Assembly (NCBI GenBank): GCA_900543805.1
Contig: UQTE01000016.1
Coordinates: 1 to 56,523, forward strand
Direction of reading: 5' to 3'
Source of the DNA: an uncultured Sutterella sp.
GTDB taxonomy: Bacteria > Pseudomonadota > Gammaproteobacteria > Burkholderiales > Burkholderiaceae_F
Length of the DNA: 56,523 nucleotides
Shown piece by piece: positions 11,494-20,433 of this stretch. Each line of letters begins with the position of its first letter. Position 1 is the stretch's first letter. The notes below the pieces were generated by a model. The model ran no database searches. It was not told where the DNA came from and saw only the letters and a program-made list of their open reading frames with translations. Position numbers and translations under genes: made by a program.

Positions 11494-12660
11494 TCAGATC
11501 CAGCCCTTCTTGCGGAAGTCCTTCAGAACCTTGACGAAGGCCTTCATTTCGCCGGGCGTCCCGAGCGTGAGGCGGTTCCAGTCGTCGTAGGGCGGGAAGG
11601 CGCGGCCCACCATGATGTGGGCTTCGGCCATCTTGGCCTTGTAGTCGACGCCCTTCTTCGTCTTATGGAAGATGAAGTTCGCCTGACTCGGGAGGTATTC
11701 GATGCCGAGTTCGTCGAGAGCGTCGGTGACGATCTTCTTCGAGAGCTTCGTCGCTTCGAGCGAGAGCGCGAGATAGGTCTTGTCGGCGAGTGTTGCGCTC
11801 GCGGCGGCGGCCCCCATGGCGTTCGTGTTGTCGATCGAAGCGAAGGCGTCGACCGCCTTGGCGGTCACGGCCGTGCCGATGCCGTAGCCGATGCGAAGAC
11901 CCGCAAGAGCGTAGAGCTTCGAGAAGGTGCGCGAGACGATGAGGTTGTCGAGGCCCTTCTTGACGAGCTCGATGCCGGAGACGAACTTCGGATCGTCCAC
12001 GTACTCGCCGTAGGCTTCGTCGACGAGGAAGAAGACGTTCGCCTTCTTGGCGGCCGCTTCTTCGACCCAGGCGTTGAATTCGGTCGCGGGCGAAACGACG
12101 CCCGTCGGATTGTTCGGGTTGCAGAAGTAGACGACCGTGAGACCGTCGAAGGCTTCGGCCTTGGCCTTGAGCGCGGCAACGTCGGCCTGAAGGGTCTTTT
12201 CCTTGAGCGGAACCGGCACGTAGGCTACGCCCGCAGCTTCTGTGTAGGCCTGTGCGACGCCGAAGGTGGGATCGGGCGCGATCACCTGCACCTTTTGCCC
12301 CGCCTTGGCGGCCTTGTGGAACTGCGCTTCGAGCGCCGCCTGGATCGTCTCGGAAGAACCGTTGCCGAGCGTGACGTTTTCGGACTTGAGCCCGTAATGC
12401 GCCCCGATGTCGGCGATCAGCTTCGAGCGCACGGCGTCGGGATAACGGAAGGCCGTCGCCATCTGCTCTTGAATGGCGTTCTGCGCGGACTTCGCGAGCC
12501 CCAAGCTGTTTTCATTGAAGTTGAGGAGGATCGGCTCTTCGGCCGTGGGCGTCACTTCCTTCGTGGCGGACGCCGGAACGGCGGCAAAGACGGAGGGCGA
12601 GAGCGTGAGGCCCGCGAGGGCGCCGGAACCGGCGAGGAAGAAAGCGCGGCGATTGAGCAT
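11494..12660 (-). CDS. Tat-exported PLP-dependent aminotransferase, HisC-like
   Basis: A 388-aa fold-type I aminotransferase of the histidinol-phosphate aminotransferase family with an added N-terminal twin-arginine signal (NRRAFFLAG at residues 3-11, then a hydrophobic run to about 30). Family motifs are LNFNENSLG near the substrate-binding N-terminus, FCNPNNPTG, DEAYGEY and the PLP-lysine region SRTFSKLYALAGLRIGYG. No other his genes are nearby, so a role in histidine synthesis is unlikely. A PLP enzyme folded in the cytoplasm and exported to the periplasm fits the Tat route. The start at 12660 has GGAATT; ATG 12684 is a possible longer start. The amino donor and acceptor are unknown. Confidence 0.88.
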   Translation of the reverse strand: MLNRRAFFLAGSGALAGLTLSPSVFAAVPASATKEVTPTAEEPILLNFNENSLGLAKSAQNAIQEQMATAFRYPDAVRSKLIADIGAHYGLKSENVTLGNGSSETIQAALEAQFHKAAKAGQKVQVIAPDPTFGVAQAYTEAAGVAYVPVPLKEKTLQADVAALKAKAEAFDGLTVVYFCNPNNPTGVVSPATEFNAWVEEAAAKKANVFFLVDEAYGEYVDDPKFVSGIELVKKGLDNLIVSRTFSKLYALAGLRIGYGIGTAVTAKAVDAFASIDNTNAMGAAAASATLADKTYLALSLEATKLSKKIVTDALDELGIEYLPSQANFIFHKTKKGVDYKAKMAEAHIMVGRAFPPYDDWNRLTLGTPGEMKAFVKVLKDFRKKGWI

Positions 12661-12831
12661 GGTGAATTCCTTGGTTCGAGTCATCAGTGGGGTGACGCGG
12701 TCCTTTTTCGCCGCGCCCGATGACTTCAACATATCGGAAGACGAGCCCCCTCGCCTAAGGCGTTTTCTCTATCCGATTCCCATTCTCTCAGAAGGAAGAA
12801 AGAAAATTTCGAATGGTAGAAAGTAAGGCTT

Positions 12832-12860
12832 TCATTGGTCGACGAAAGGTCGATCAATGA
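12832..12860 (-). terminator. Hairpin at the end of tilS
   Basis: A 12-bp near-perfect inverted repeat (TCATTGGTCGAC / GTCGATCAATGA, one mismatch) with a 5-nt loop; the tilS stop lies inside it. No strong T-run follows, so termination is plausible but not certain. Confidence 0.5.
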
Positions 12861-14245
12861 GGAAGATTTGGTTCCCGTTCGGGCGTGCGCGTCGCCCAAA
12901 CGAACTTCACGAAGGGAAGCTTTCGACGCAGTTTCGCAGCGGTTTTTCGGTCGGTTCCGAGAAGCGCCACGGAGAGCACTTCGCCCCCGACCCGCAGGAC
13001 GGGAAGATGGGGACGGTCAAAGGCGGGCACGCCCTCTTCGGCCCAGAGATCCTTCAGAATCCGTCCAGGACCGTCGGCCGTTCGGTGCAACCGATCTCCG
13101 CCACGGCGCGGTCCGACGGTAACGCCCGATGCGACGAGGTCGGCGAGCGACACGGCGTCCGGATCGTTTTCCTTCGTTTCCTCGAGCACCAGGGAAAGAT
13201 GGTTGTCGGGGCTGGTCCAAACGACGCCCAAGGAAAGTTCGAGAGACGTTTCTTCGAGTTCGGTCCGGTGCGCGGAGCGCACGAAGAGTCTTCCCCTGTG
13301 AAGATGCACCGCGCGGCCATCAAAGACACGCAGACGCTCGACCGTCTTTTGCTCGGCGATCAGCGTCTCCCATTCGTCCGTCAGGAGGCTCGAGGCCGTC
13401 ACGCCGAAGGTGACGGAGAGCCACCGCCGCAGGGCGTTCTTTCGTCTTGCCGGCGTGAGGTCCGTCAAGTCGAGCGAACCGTCTTCGCAACGGGCGAAGG
13501 CGATGTCTTCATCCGCCCTTTCCGCGAGGATTTCGGCCGCTTCCCCGCACCAGCGGACGCTGCGCGCGGCCGGCGCCTCGGCATGGGGAAAGGCTTCCTT
13601 CAGAACGGGCAGGACGCGGTTTCGCATGCGGTTGCGGTAATAGCGGTCGTCGGCGTTGCTCTCGTCCTCCACCCACGGGAGGTTCGACTCGGTGACAAAG
13701 CGCGTAACGTCCTCTCGGGAAAGAGAAAGGAAGGGACGTCCGAGAAGCAGATCGGGCGCGCCCCAGCGCTCCAACGTGGAGAGCGTCGGCATGGCGGCGA
13801 GCCCGTCGACGCCCGCGCCGCGCACCCACTGCAGAAGGAAGGTCTCGAGCAGATCGTCCCGATGGTGCGCCGTAAGGAGTATCTGCGCCCCGCTGCGCCG
13901 CATCGCCTCGATCAAGGCTTCGTAACGCGCCCGGCGAGCGGCCGCCTCAATCCCCTCTCTTTTTGCGTCGACCGTGACGCGAAGAATTTCCACGGGAACG
14001 TCGAAGCGCTCGCCGAGACGAAGAGCGAAGTCGCTCCACTCGGTCGCATGGGGACTCAGCCCGTGATGCACATGCAGACCCAGGACGCGGACCTCGCGTT
14101 CGGCATGCGAGCGCACCCAGCCTGCGAGCGCCGCGAATAACGCCACGGAGTCCCGTCCGCCCGACAGTCCCACGGCCACGACGGGGGCGGCGGAAAGGCG
14201 CGGGTTGGAAAAGAAGGCGTCGAGTGCGTCGATGGGGTTCGTCAT
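12854..14245 (-). CDS. tilS: tRNA(Ile)-lysidine synthetase
   Basis: TilS attaches lysine to C34 of tRNA-Ile(CAU) using ATP, switching codon recognition from AUG to AUA. The product is 463 aa. The N-terminal PP-loop motif SGGRDSVALF (28-37) is visible, followed by HVHHGLSP and the TAHHRDDLLETFLLQW block. The C-terminal third contains TilS substrate-binding-like sequence (GPRRGGDRLHR). ATG 14245 matches the family start; an ATG at 14287 is in frame but adds an unsupported extension. The gene is single, between the exported aminotransferase and a gene-free region. Confidence 0.95.
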   Translation of the reverse strand: MTNPIDALDAFFSNPRLSAAPVVAVGLSGGRDSVALFAALAGWVRSHAEREVRVLGLHVHHGLSPHATEWSDFALRLGERFDVPVEILRVTVDAKREGIEAAARRARYEALIEAMRRSGAQILLTAHHRDDLLETFLLQWVRGAGVDGLAAMPTLSTLERWGAPDLLLGRPFLSLSREDVTRFVTESNLPWVEDESNADDRYYRNRMRNRVLPVLKEAFPHAEAPAARSVRWCGEAAEILAERADEDIAFARCEDGSLDLTDLTPARRKNALRRWLSVTFGVTASSLLTDEWETLIAEQKTVERLRVFDGRAVHLHRGRLFVRSAHRTELEETSLELSLGVVWTSPDNHLSLVLEETKENDPDAVSLADLVASGVTVGPRRGGDRLHRTADGPGRILKDLWAEEGVPAFDRPHLPVLRVGGEVLSVALLGTDRKTAAKLRRKLPFVKFVWATRTPEREPNLPH

Positions 14246-14413
14246 GAGGTGGCGGAAGAAAGAACGATGGTGCAGGTACGATAGCACGTCAGCGAGACAA
14301 GCTTTTCTCCGTTTTCACTTTCGTCATTGGAGTAAATAGATTTGTGCTGGGGCGGCAGGAATCCATACCATAAAGACGCTATAGAGGTTAGACCTACGTA
14401 CTGTTCGCAAAAC

Positions 14414-14463
14414 TTGAACATTTTGGGATTACGTTCCCAAAAAAGCTGAACAATTTGGGATTA
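14414..14463. repeat. Imperfect direct repeat with internal inverted repeat
   Basis: TTGAACATTTTGGGATTA (14414-14431) recurs as CTGAACAATTTGGGATTA (14446-14463), 16 of 18 bases identical. Between the copies CCCAAAA pairs with TTTTGGG of the first copy. It could be a protein-binding site or an old element end. Confidence 0.5.
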
Positions 14464-14976
14464 GAGTAACAAACTGTTAGTGATTTGATTTCTCGCAATC
14501 TCCAGGATTTCCAGAGAAAAGAATTTACCAGGGAAAAGTTAACCGCCTTTTAGATCCCGTAAAGGAATTATTTTTCACTTCAAAAAAAGGATGTGAAGAC
14601 TTCTGAATAAATCTTTGGCGGAAACTTCATCGCATGTAAGAAAATTTCACGGAAGCCGCCAACACAGAAACGACCGTCATCTCTTGCAATACAACGTATA
14701 ACGGAGATCAACATACCAGCCCCCCATAGTTACCGCCCCTCAGAAAAGAGACATCACACCGGCAAGGTGAAAAGCGAGCTTTACAAAAAAAGCCGACACC
14801 ATAACGCAAATGCGCTATGCCTTTTTTGGTCCTTCTTTGCGTAAAATTGTCTGCACCACGAAGGTTAGCAGTGGGCAAGTCGTTGCCGAAAGCTTCGCCG
14901 AAACTCCTTAAGAGTTCTTTTACCAGGCAGTTCCCCGGTGGAAGAAAAGGCCCCGACGCAGCAATGCCGAGGGTGT

Positions 14977-15012
14977 AAAAACGACAAAGCCCAGTGCTCC
15001 AACACCGGGCTT
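14977..15012 (-). terminator. Terminator-like hairpin, - strand
   Basis: On the - strand AAGCCCGGTG pairs with CACTGGGCTT (one G-U) and is followed by TGTCGTTTTT. It lies downstream of the - strand remnants at 15081-15615. Confidence 0.55.
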
Positions 15013-15231
15013 GTCATTAGTTTGAGGAGTTAAGGATGGTTCCGCATCTGTCTAACTCTTCGTGAGAGATTATACCAGGCTCAATTACGATATGTACGGG
15101 CGACGTCCATGTTGACGGCGCACTTCTTGCCGTACTTGTGTTGGCTTGGATCATGATCCGCACGAAGTAATTTGGTGGCCGCCTCCGGGCGGCCTTTGGC
15201 GTTATAGAGGAGGCAACGTCCCGAGACTTCC

Positions 15232-15615
15232 TCAGCTTCGTTCTTCCCGCCGAGAGTTTTCCTCACGAGCTTCCCGCCAGAAGGCCGTCGCCCTTCCGAT
15301 CCAGCCTTCCGCAGCGGTCCCCGTGCCGAGCCCGAATCCGTGGGGCAATCCGTTGATACGTTCGTAGCGGACTTTGACGCCCGCACGCTCGAGCGCCCTC
15401 ATCCTGCGGTCCGTCACAGAAATGGGCGCGATGCCATCGCGCGTCCCCTGGATCATGTAGGTCGCGGGATCGGTCTCCTGCCATTCCGAAAGGCCCGTGT
15501 AGGCCATGATGACGGCGGCCGGCCGCGGTGCGGCGCGGCGACCGAAGGCCTCCGTACCGTAAGAGCCGAGCCAGGCCGCCATGCGGGCTCCCGCGGAACT
15601 CCCCGCCAGGCCGCC
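15232..15615 (-). pseudogene. Alpha/beta hydrolase (esterase) fragment lacking its N-terminus
   Basis: The - strand frame ends at 15232 and encodes the C-terminal half of an alpha/beta hydrolase: nucleophile elbow AGSSAGARMAAWLG, Asp region IQGTRDGIAP and His region LPHGFGLG, so all three likely catalytic residues survive. Upstream of the elbow, beyond about 15615, the frame runs into the antisense of TnpB. The beta-strand and oxyanion-hole N-terminus is missing, as are the start codon and promoter. It is therefore a broken gene created by deletion or insertion at this junction. The hydrolase pointed away from the flavodoxin gene at 16020. Confidence 0.8.
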
Positions 15616-15963
15616 TACAGCAGTCAGCAATGCCCGAAATGCGGGCACACACACCGCAGCAACCGCCCTGACCAGGCGCACTTTGCTAGCACGAACCCCG
15701 ACTGCCGATTCAATGAAGATCATCAACTCACTGCGGACCAGGTTGCGGCGATGAACATCGCCTCGCGGGCTGTGAAGCAGATTTTTGATGACCAACAGAA
15801 GTCCAAAGAGCGAAAGCGCCTCTTGCGCATGCGCAGGAAAGGCGAATCGAGCGAAGGACAAGGTAGGGGTGGGACGCCCCGATCCATGCGCGCCGACGAT
15901 GTCGGAGCTGCGAAGCAGGTGGAGCCTAAGCCGGACACGGGAAATCTTCCTGTGTCCACCTAG
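15616..15963 (+). pseudogene. tnpB: TnpB (IS200/IS605 family) C-terminal remnant
   Basis: About 115 residues of TnpB remain. They include the zinc-ribbon start SSQQCPKCGHTHRSNRP and the third RuvC motif TADQVAAMNI with its catalytic Asp, followed by a basic tail. The second half of the zinc ribbon reads FASTNPDC, where most TnpB proteins have Cys at the Ser position, a sign of decay. The WED/REC and RuvC-I/II parts are absent, and no TnpA is present. TnpB is an RNA-guided nuclease of IS200/IS605 elements; this copy cannot be active. It is followed by the element's right-end hairpin. Confidence 0.85.
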
Positions 15964-16018
15964 GCTGTGAAACCGGAAGCCCCAGCCAAAAGCGTAGCGT
16001 TGGCTGGGGAGAGTTCAC
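15964..16018 (+). mobile_element. IS200/IS605-type right end / reRNA 3' scaffold
   Basis: Directly after the tnpB stop lies a perfect 10-bp hairpin (CCCCAGCCAA 15980-15989, loop AAGCGTAGCG, TTGGCTGGGG 16000-16009) followed by AGAGTTCAC. Subterminal hairpins of this kind mark the right end of IS200/IS605 elements and form the 3' scaffold of the TnpB-bound reRNA. By that model the flanking host DNA just downstream, the start of the flavodoxin gene, would be the guide. The exact cleavage point near TTCAC is inferred. Confidence 0.75.
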
Positions 16019-16019
16019 G

Positions 16020-16571
16020 ATGGTCGCCCTGAGCGGCTGCGCGATGACGCTCAACCCCGCCGCCCGCGCGGCCGAAACCAAGGTCCCGGAAAACACCCGC
16101 CGCATCGCCGTCGTCTATTTCTCGAAGACGGGCAACAGCCGCAAGGTAGCCGAAGCGATCCGCTCGCTCACTGGCGCCGACCTCTACGAGGTGACGACGA
16201 AGGAGCCCTATCCCGAGGAATACACGCCCACCACCGAAATCGTGAAGGAAGAAATCGAAAAGGGAATCGAACGTGAGATCGTCGCGCCCAAGATCGACCT
16301 CTCTAAGTACGACGTCGTGATTCTCGGCACGCCCACCTGGTGGCACCACGTGGCGCAGGCGCTCCAGACTTGGATCAAGTCGGTCGACCTCAAGGGGAAG
16401 ACCGTCGCGCACTACAACACTCACGGTGGCGGCGGCCGCATGCACACGGAGGAAGACTTCCTGAAGCTCCTCCCCGAAAACAAGCATCTCGGTCACCTCA
16501 CCGTCCGCGGCTCGGCCTGGGGCCTCACGGGCGACGTGGAAGACTGGCTCAAGGAAATCGGTCTTCTTTGA
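16020..16571 (+). CDS. Flavodoxin, N-terminally truncated by the IS remnant
   Basis: A 183-aa flavodoxin-fold protein. The FMN phosphate loop is YFSKTGNSRKVAEAI (about 36-50), the 60s-loop region GTPTWWHHVAQALQ and the 90s-loop THGGGG. The first 20 residues (MVALSGCAMTLNPAARA) look like the back half of an export signal whose front half is gone. The ATG lies only two bases past the IS right end. The original start, ribosome site and promoter have probably been deleted, so the protein, if made at all, would stay in the cytoplasm. A strong terminator follows. Confidence 0.85.
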   Translation: MVALSGCAMTLNPAARAAETKVPENTRRIAVVYFSKTGNSRKVAEAIRSLTGADLYEVTTKEPYPEEYTPTTEIVKEEIEKGIEREIVAPKIDLSKYDVVILGTPTWWHHVAQALQTWIKSVDLKGKTVAHYNTHGGGGRMHTEEDFLKLLPENKHLGHLTVRGSAWGLTGDVEDWLKEIGLL

Positions 16572-16597
16572 CCGAATCATGAATAACCCTAGCGAAA

Positions 16598-16625
16598 CGG
16601 GCGCGACAACCGTCGCGCCCGCTTT
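16598..16625 (+). terminator. Terminator after the flavodoxin gene
   Basis: A perfect 10-bp stem CGGGCGCGAC / GTCGCGCCCG with an AACC loop, followed by CTTTACATTT. Confidence 0.75.
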
Positions 16626-16646
16626 ACATTTGAATTCCCGAACGGG

Positions 16647-17153
16647 TCAGAAAAAGAGCCCGTCCCGATCCCACCACGGGTCGATCGTGTAGCCCACTTC
16701 GGTGACGACGCCCTTCATGTCGAACTGCACCCAGCAGGCCATGTGGAAGAACCCTTCGTCGAGGAAGCGGTACATCCACGCGTCCTGATTGACGAGCGCG
16801 AAGTGACTTTCCTCGGCGCACTTTCCGAAGAGATTCCAGACGGTTTCCTTCGTGTCGACGCCCGGGCGGATGAGCGCGAAGTGCTCGCGGTCGAGCACGT
16901 TTTGCCGCGAGACCACCTCGCCCTTTTCATTGAAGTCGATCCACCAGACCTGTTCGCTCATGGGCTGAAGCGAATAGACGAAACGCGTGCCGCCCGTCTT
17001 GAGCGCCACCTTGGCGTCCGGAGCGCCGAGCTCCGTTTCCACCGCCGTAAGACTCATCCCCGGCTCCATGAGCTGAGGATGCGCGCAACCCGCAAGAAGC
17101 GCCGCGCAGGCGACCGTCAGAGCCAAACAACGGACTTTTTGGATTTCAAACAT
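16647..17153 (-). CDS. Lipoprotein with BamE/SmpA-like repeats
   Basis: A 168-aa lipoprotein precursor with the lipobox LLAGC at about residues 19-23. The mature part contains the pattern MEPGMSLTAVETELGAPD, and a second related stretch IRPGVDTKETVWNLFGKC. This G-x-s-x-x-x-V-x-x-x-(l/f)G pattern is seen in SmpA/OmlA (BamE-like) domains, so it may be a tandem BamE-like fold. BamE itself is shorter and has one copy, so I do not call it bamE. The start at 17153 has GGGAGG. It lies in the same direction as the mtnA unit upstream, with a 48-nt gap. Confidence 0.75.
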   Translation of the reverse strand: MFEIQKVRCLALTVACAALLAGCAHPQLMEPGMSLTAVETELGAPDAKVALKTGGTRFVYSLQPMSEQVWWIDFNEKGEVVSRQNVLDREHFALIRPGVDTKETVWNLFGKCAEESHFALVNQDAWMYRFLDEGFFHMACWVQFDMKGVVTEVGYTIDPWWDRDGLFF

Positions 17154-17201
17154 TTGATCCTCCCTTTGTGATCGGGATTTTCGATCCTTTCGGCGGCTTC
17201 G

Positions 17202-17453
17202 TCAACGCCTCCCTTCCGGGGGAAGCGCCTCGGCGGGGGCCGTCTTTTCTTCGTAGTCGCACTCGAGCGCGTCGATCATCTCGTGGAGCTTCGCCTTCCA
17301 CTCGGCCTTGGCGACGCCGAGGAGCACGGCGTCCTCAAAGAAGTCCTGCAGAGCCGTTTCGGTTTCGTCCCAGGTTTCGGTCAAAACCTTCACGCTCTCG
17401 GTGCAGGAGACGACCGTGCCATCCTTTCTGAGCCAGCGGTCGGGCGCCGTCAT
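17202..17453 (-). CDS. Small acidic protein coupled to the class II aldolase
   Basis: An 83-aa acidic protein I do not recognise. The central part (residues 20-70) looks alpha-helical and is rich in Glu, Asp, Leu and Ala; there is no signal or membrane segment. Its ATG overlaps the end of the upstream aldolase gene by 4 nt, which indicates translational coupling and so a likely link to methylthioribose phosphate metabolism. It could be an accessory protein or a regulator. Confidence 0.65.
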   Translation of the reverse strand: MTAPDRWLRKDGTVVSCTESVKVLTETWDETETALQDFFEDAVLLGVAKAEWKAKLHEMIDALECDYEEKTAPAEALPPEGRR

Positions 17454-18136
17454 CGGGTCTCCTCCCCGTCGCGCGAGGGCTGCTTGCCGTAGGTGCGGAA
17501 TTTTTCGATCACCACCGCCATCTCTTCGTCGGAAAGGAGATGTGGAGTGCCGAGACCGCGCACGATCACGTATTGGCGAGCGAGGTTTTCAACTTCCGCC
17601 ACAAGGTCGAGCGCCTTTTCGGGCGTGGGCCCGAGCGCCACGACCCCGTGGTGTTCAAGAAGACAGGCGTTCTTTACGCGAAGGGCCTCGGCCGTGCGCT
17701 GGCCCAAGAGTTCCGTCCCGAAGGTCGCATAGGGAACGACGTCGATCGAGGATCCCCCCGCAACCGCCACCATGTAGTGAAAGGCGGGAATCCCCTCGTT
17801 TTGGCAGGCGAGCGCCGTGGCGTAGGCCGAGTGCGTGTGGACGACCGCCCCCGCGTCGGGGCGCGCCGCGTACACCGCACGGTGAAGAGACCACTCGGAA
17901 GACGGCAAAAGCCGCCCTTCGCGGTCCTCGACCGAAGCCGCCGTGAGCGGCATCCAGACGAGATCCCCGGGCGTGAGCGACGCATAGGGAACGCCCGTCG
18001 GCGTCACGAGAAAGCCGTCGCGTCCGCCACGCTCGACGCGCACCGAGACGTTCCCGGACTTGTTCACGTTGATGCCGCGCTCGTTCATGCCGCGCGCCGC
18101 GGCGATGAGGCGCTCGGAAAGACTCGATTCCCGCAT
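17450..18136 (-). CDS. Class II aldolase (5-methylthioribulose-1-phosphate / fuculose-phosphate aldolase type)
   Basis: A 228-aa zinc-dependent class II aldolase/adducin-domain protein. Motifs are NKSGNVSVR (about 25-33), the substrate/catalytic SSEWSLHRAVY (about 78-88), the zinc pair VVHTHSAYA (about 98-106) and the third zinc His in LEHHGVVALG. Because it sits 10 nt downstream of mtnA, the best-supported role is cleavage of 5-methylthioribulose-1-phosphate to DHAP and methylthioacetaldehyde, as in the DHAP shunt of R. rubrum and pathogenic E. coli. MtnB-type dehydratase or fuculose-phosphate aldolase activity cannot be excluded by sequence alone. Confidence 0.85.
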   Translation of the reverse strand: MRESSLSERLIAAARGMNERGINVNKSGNVSVRVERGGRDGFLVTPTGVPYASLTPGDLVWMPLTAASVEDREGRLLPSSEWSLHRAVYAARPDAGAVVHTHSAYATALACQNEGIPAFHYMVAVAGGSSIDVVPYATFGTELLGQRTAEALRVKNACLLEHHGVVALGPTPEKALDLVAEVENLARQYVIVRGLGTPHLLSDEEMAVVIEKFRTYGKQPSRDGEETR

Positions 18137-18146
18137 CGCCGCCCCT

Positions 18147-19238
<1,092 letters not shown>

Positions 19239-19265
19239 AAGCGCAAAAAAGCAAGAAATCTTGGG

Positions 19266-19296
19266 AAAAAGGGGCGCCCGAAGTGCGGACGCCCCT
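19266..19296 (-). terminator. Terminator between the GNAT-HTH gene and mtnA
   Basis: On the - strand AGGGGCGTCCG pairs with CGGGCGCCCCT (one mismatch) and TTTTTCCC follows. It insulates the mtnA operon. Confidence 0.8.
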
Positions 19297-19347
19297 CCAT
19301 AAAGTAACGATAGCAGGTTGAGAAAAGAAAAGGAGCCGTCTGACGCG

Positions 19348-20391
19348 TCACTTCTTCCTTTCGCCCTCGTCGATCTCGACTTTCGCGTCGCGCTCGGCCT
19401 TTCGGCGGGCGCGCTCTTCGCGTTTGAGGTCGACGACCTTCACCTTGCAGGCGACGGGGGAAATCTTCTTCGCGCCGATCGGACGACCGCGCCGAATGCC
19501 GTCGCCCGTTTCTTCCCCGGGAAGATCGGGAAGCCCCTTTTCAAACTCGGCCTCCCAGACGACTTCGCCGCGCTCGACCGTGGTTTCGCGCAGATCCTCC
19601 TCCGTGAAGCTCGCACCGGTGCCGGTGAGCGCCAGGCCCATGCCGAAGGTGTCGAGCACCTGCAGAACCTTCGCGAACTGCGCCGTGGGCTTGCCCGACT
19701 CCAGGTCGAGGAGAAAACGCCGGCCCACGCCGCAGCAGATGGCGGCGTCGCCCAGGGTCATCCCGAGCCGCGCGCGACGCGTGCGGATGAGGGCGCCGAG
19801 CTCTTCGGCGTCCCCGAAGCGGATGTAGCGCGTACGCATGACGGAGCGCTGGGGCGCGCGACGTCTTTTGGGCGCGGACGTCTCCGAAGCCCGCTTTTCC
19901 TTCTTCTCAAAGCGCAGCGTCATGTCGTACCAGACGGCGCCCCCGTGAACGCTTTCCGAAACGCCCCGCTTTTCAAAGCCGAAGCGCTCGTAAAAGGGAA
20001 TGAGACGCTCCTTGCAGGTGAGCATTACGCCGCGCCGCCCCTCCCTTCGGGCCTTTTCGATGAAGGCGGCGAGCAGATCGCTCGCAATCCCCCGACGACG
20101 CCAGTCGGGATGAACGGCCAGGCCGAAGACGCTCTGCCAGGCCCCCTGCGGATCATGCAGACGGGCGTCATCGTAAAGACGGTCTTCAATCGTTTCGCAG
20201 TTCGTCACCATCCCGTCGATGAGTCCCACGGGCGTACCGTCGGCTTCGGCAATCAAAAAACCTTCCGGAAAGGCCTTCAGGCGAGCCTCAAAACTCTCGC
20301 GGCTCGCTCCTTCGGCGGGCGGAAAGCTCGCCGCCTCGATCGCAGTCAGCGCGTCGAGGTCGTGAAGCGTAGCAACGCGCAATGAAATCAT
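19348..20391 (-). CDS. GNAT acetyltransferase fused to a HipB-like HTH domain
   Basis: A 347-aa two-domain protein. Residues 1-162 are a GNAT N-acetyltransferase with the acetyl-CoA loop motif FGLAVHPDWRRRGIASDLL and the C-terminal IPFYERFGF. After a basic linker (about 163-190), residues 195-256 form a Cro/Xre-type helix-turn-helix (LGALIRTRRARLGMTLGDA, LLDLESGKPTAQF) close to the HipB/y4mF group. A charged Lys/Glu-rich tail ends the protein. ATG 20391 begins the GNAT fold; a frame to 20433 exists. It could be a DNA-bound acetyltransferase or a self-regulated enzyme. The acetyl acceptor is unknown. Confidence 0.85.
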   Translation of the reverse strand: MISLRVATLHDLDALTAIEAASFPPAEGASRESFEARLKAFPEGFLIAEADGTPVGLIDGMVTNCETIEDRLYDDARLHDPQGAWQSVFGLAVHPDWRRRGIASDLLAAFIEKARREGRRGVMLTCKERLIPFYERFGFEKRGVSESVHGGAVWYDMTLRFEKKEKRASETSAPKRRRAPQRSVMRTRYIRFGDAEELGALIRTRRARLGMTLGDAAICCGVGRRFLLDLESGKPTAQFAKVLQVLDTFGMGLALTGTGASFTEEDLRETTVERGEVVWEAEFEKGLPDLPGEETGDGIRRGRPIGAKKISPVACKVKVVDLKREERARRKAERDAKVEIDEGERKK

Positions 20392-20433
20392 AAGAAGAAC
20401 CCCACAACCGTCCCTTCGGGCGCACGGACCCAA

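Larger units (their letters stand above)
14288..15080. other. AT-rich gene-free region next to the TnpB scar
   Basis: No gene is recognised. Base composition is clearly more AT-rich than the flanks. It contains a direct repeat at 14414-14463 and a hairpin at 14987-15012. Just beyond it, between 15081 and about 15231 on the - strand, a short open frame ends in NMDVARTYRN. It may be the C-terminal relic of another gene, but I do not recognise it. The position beside an IS200/IS605 remnant suggests a former landing zone for mobile DNA. Confidence 0.5.
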
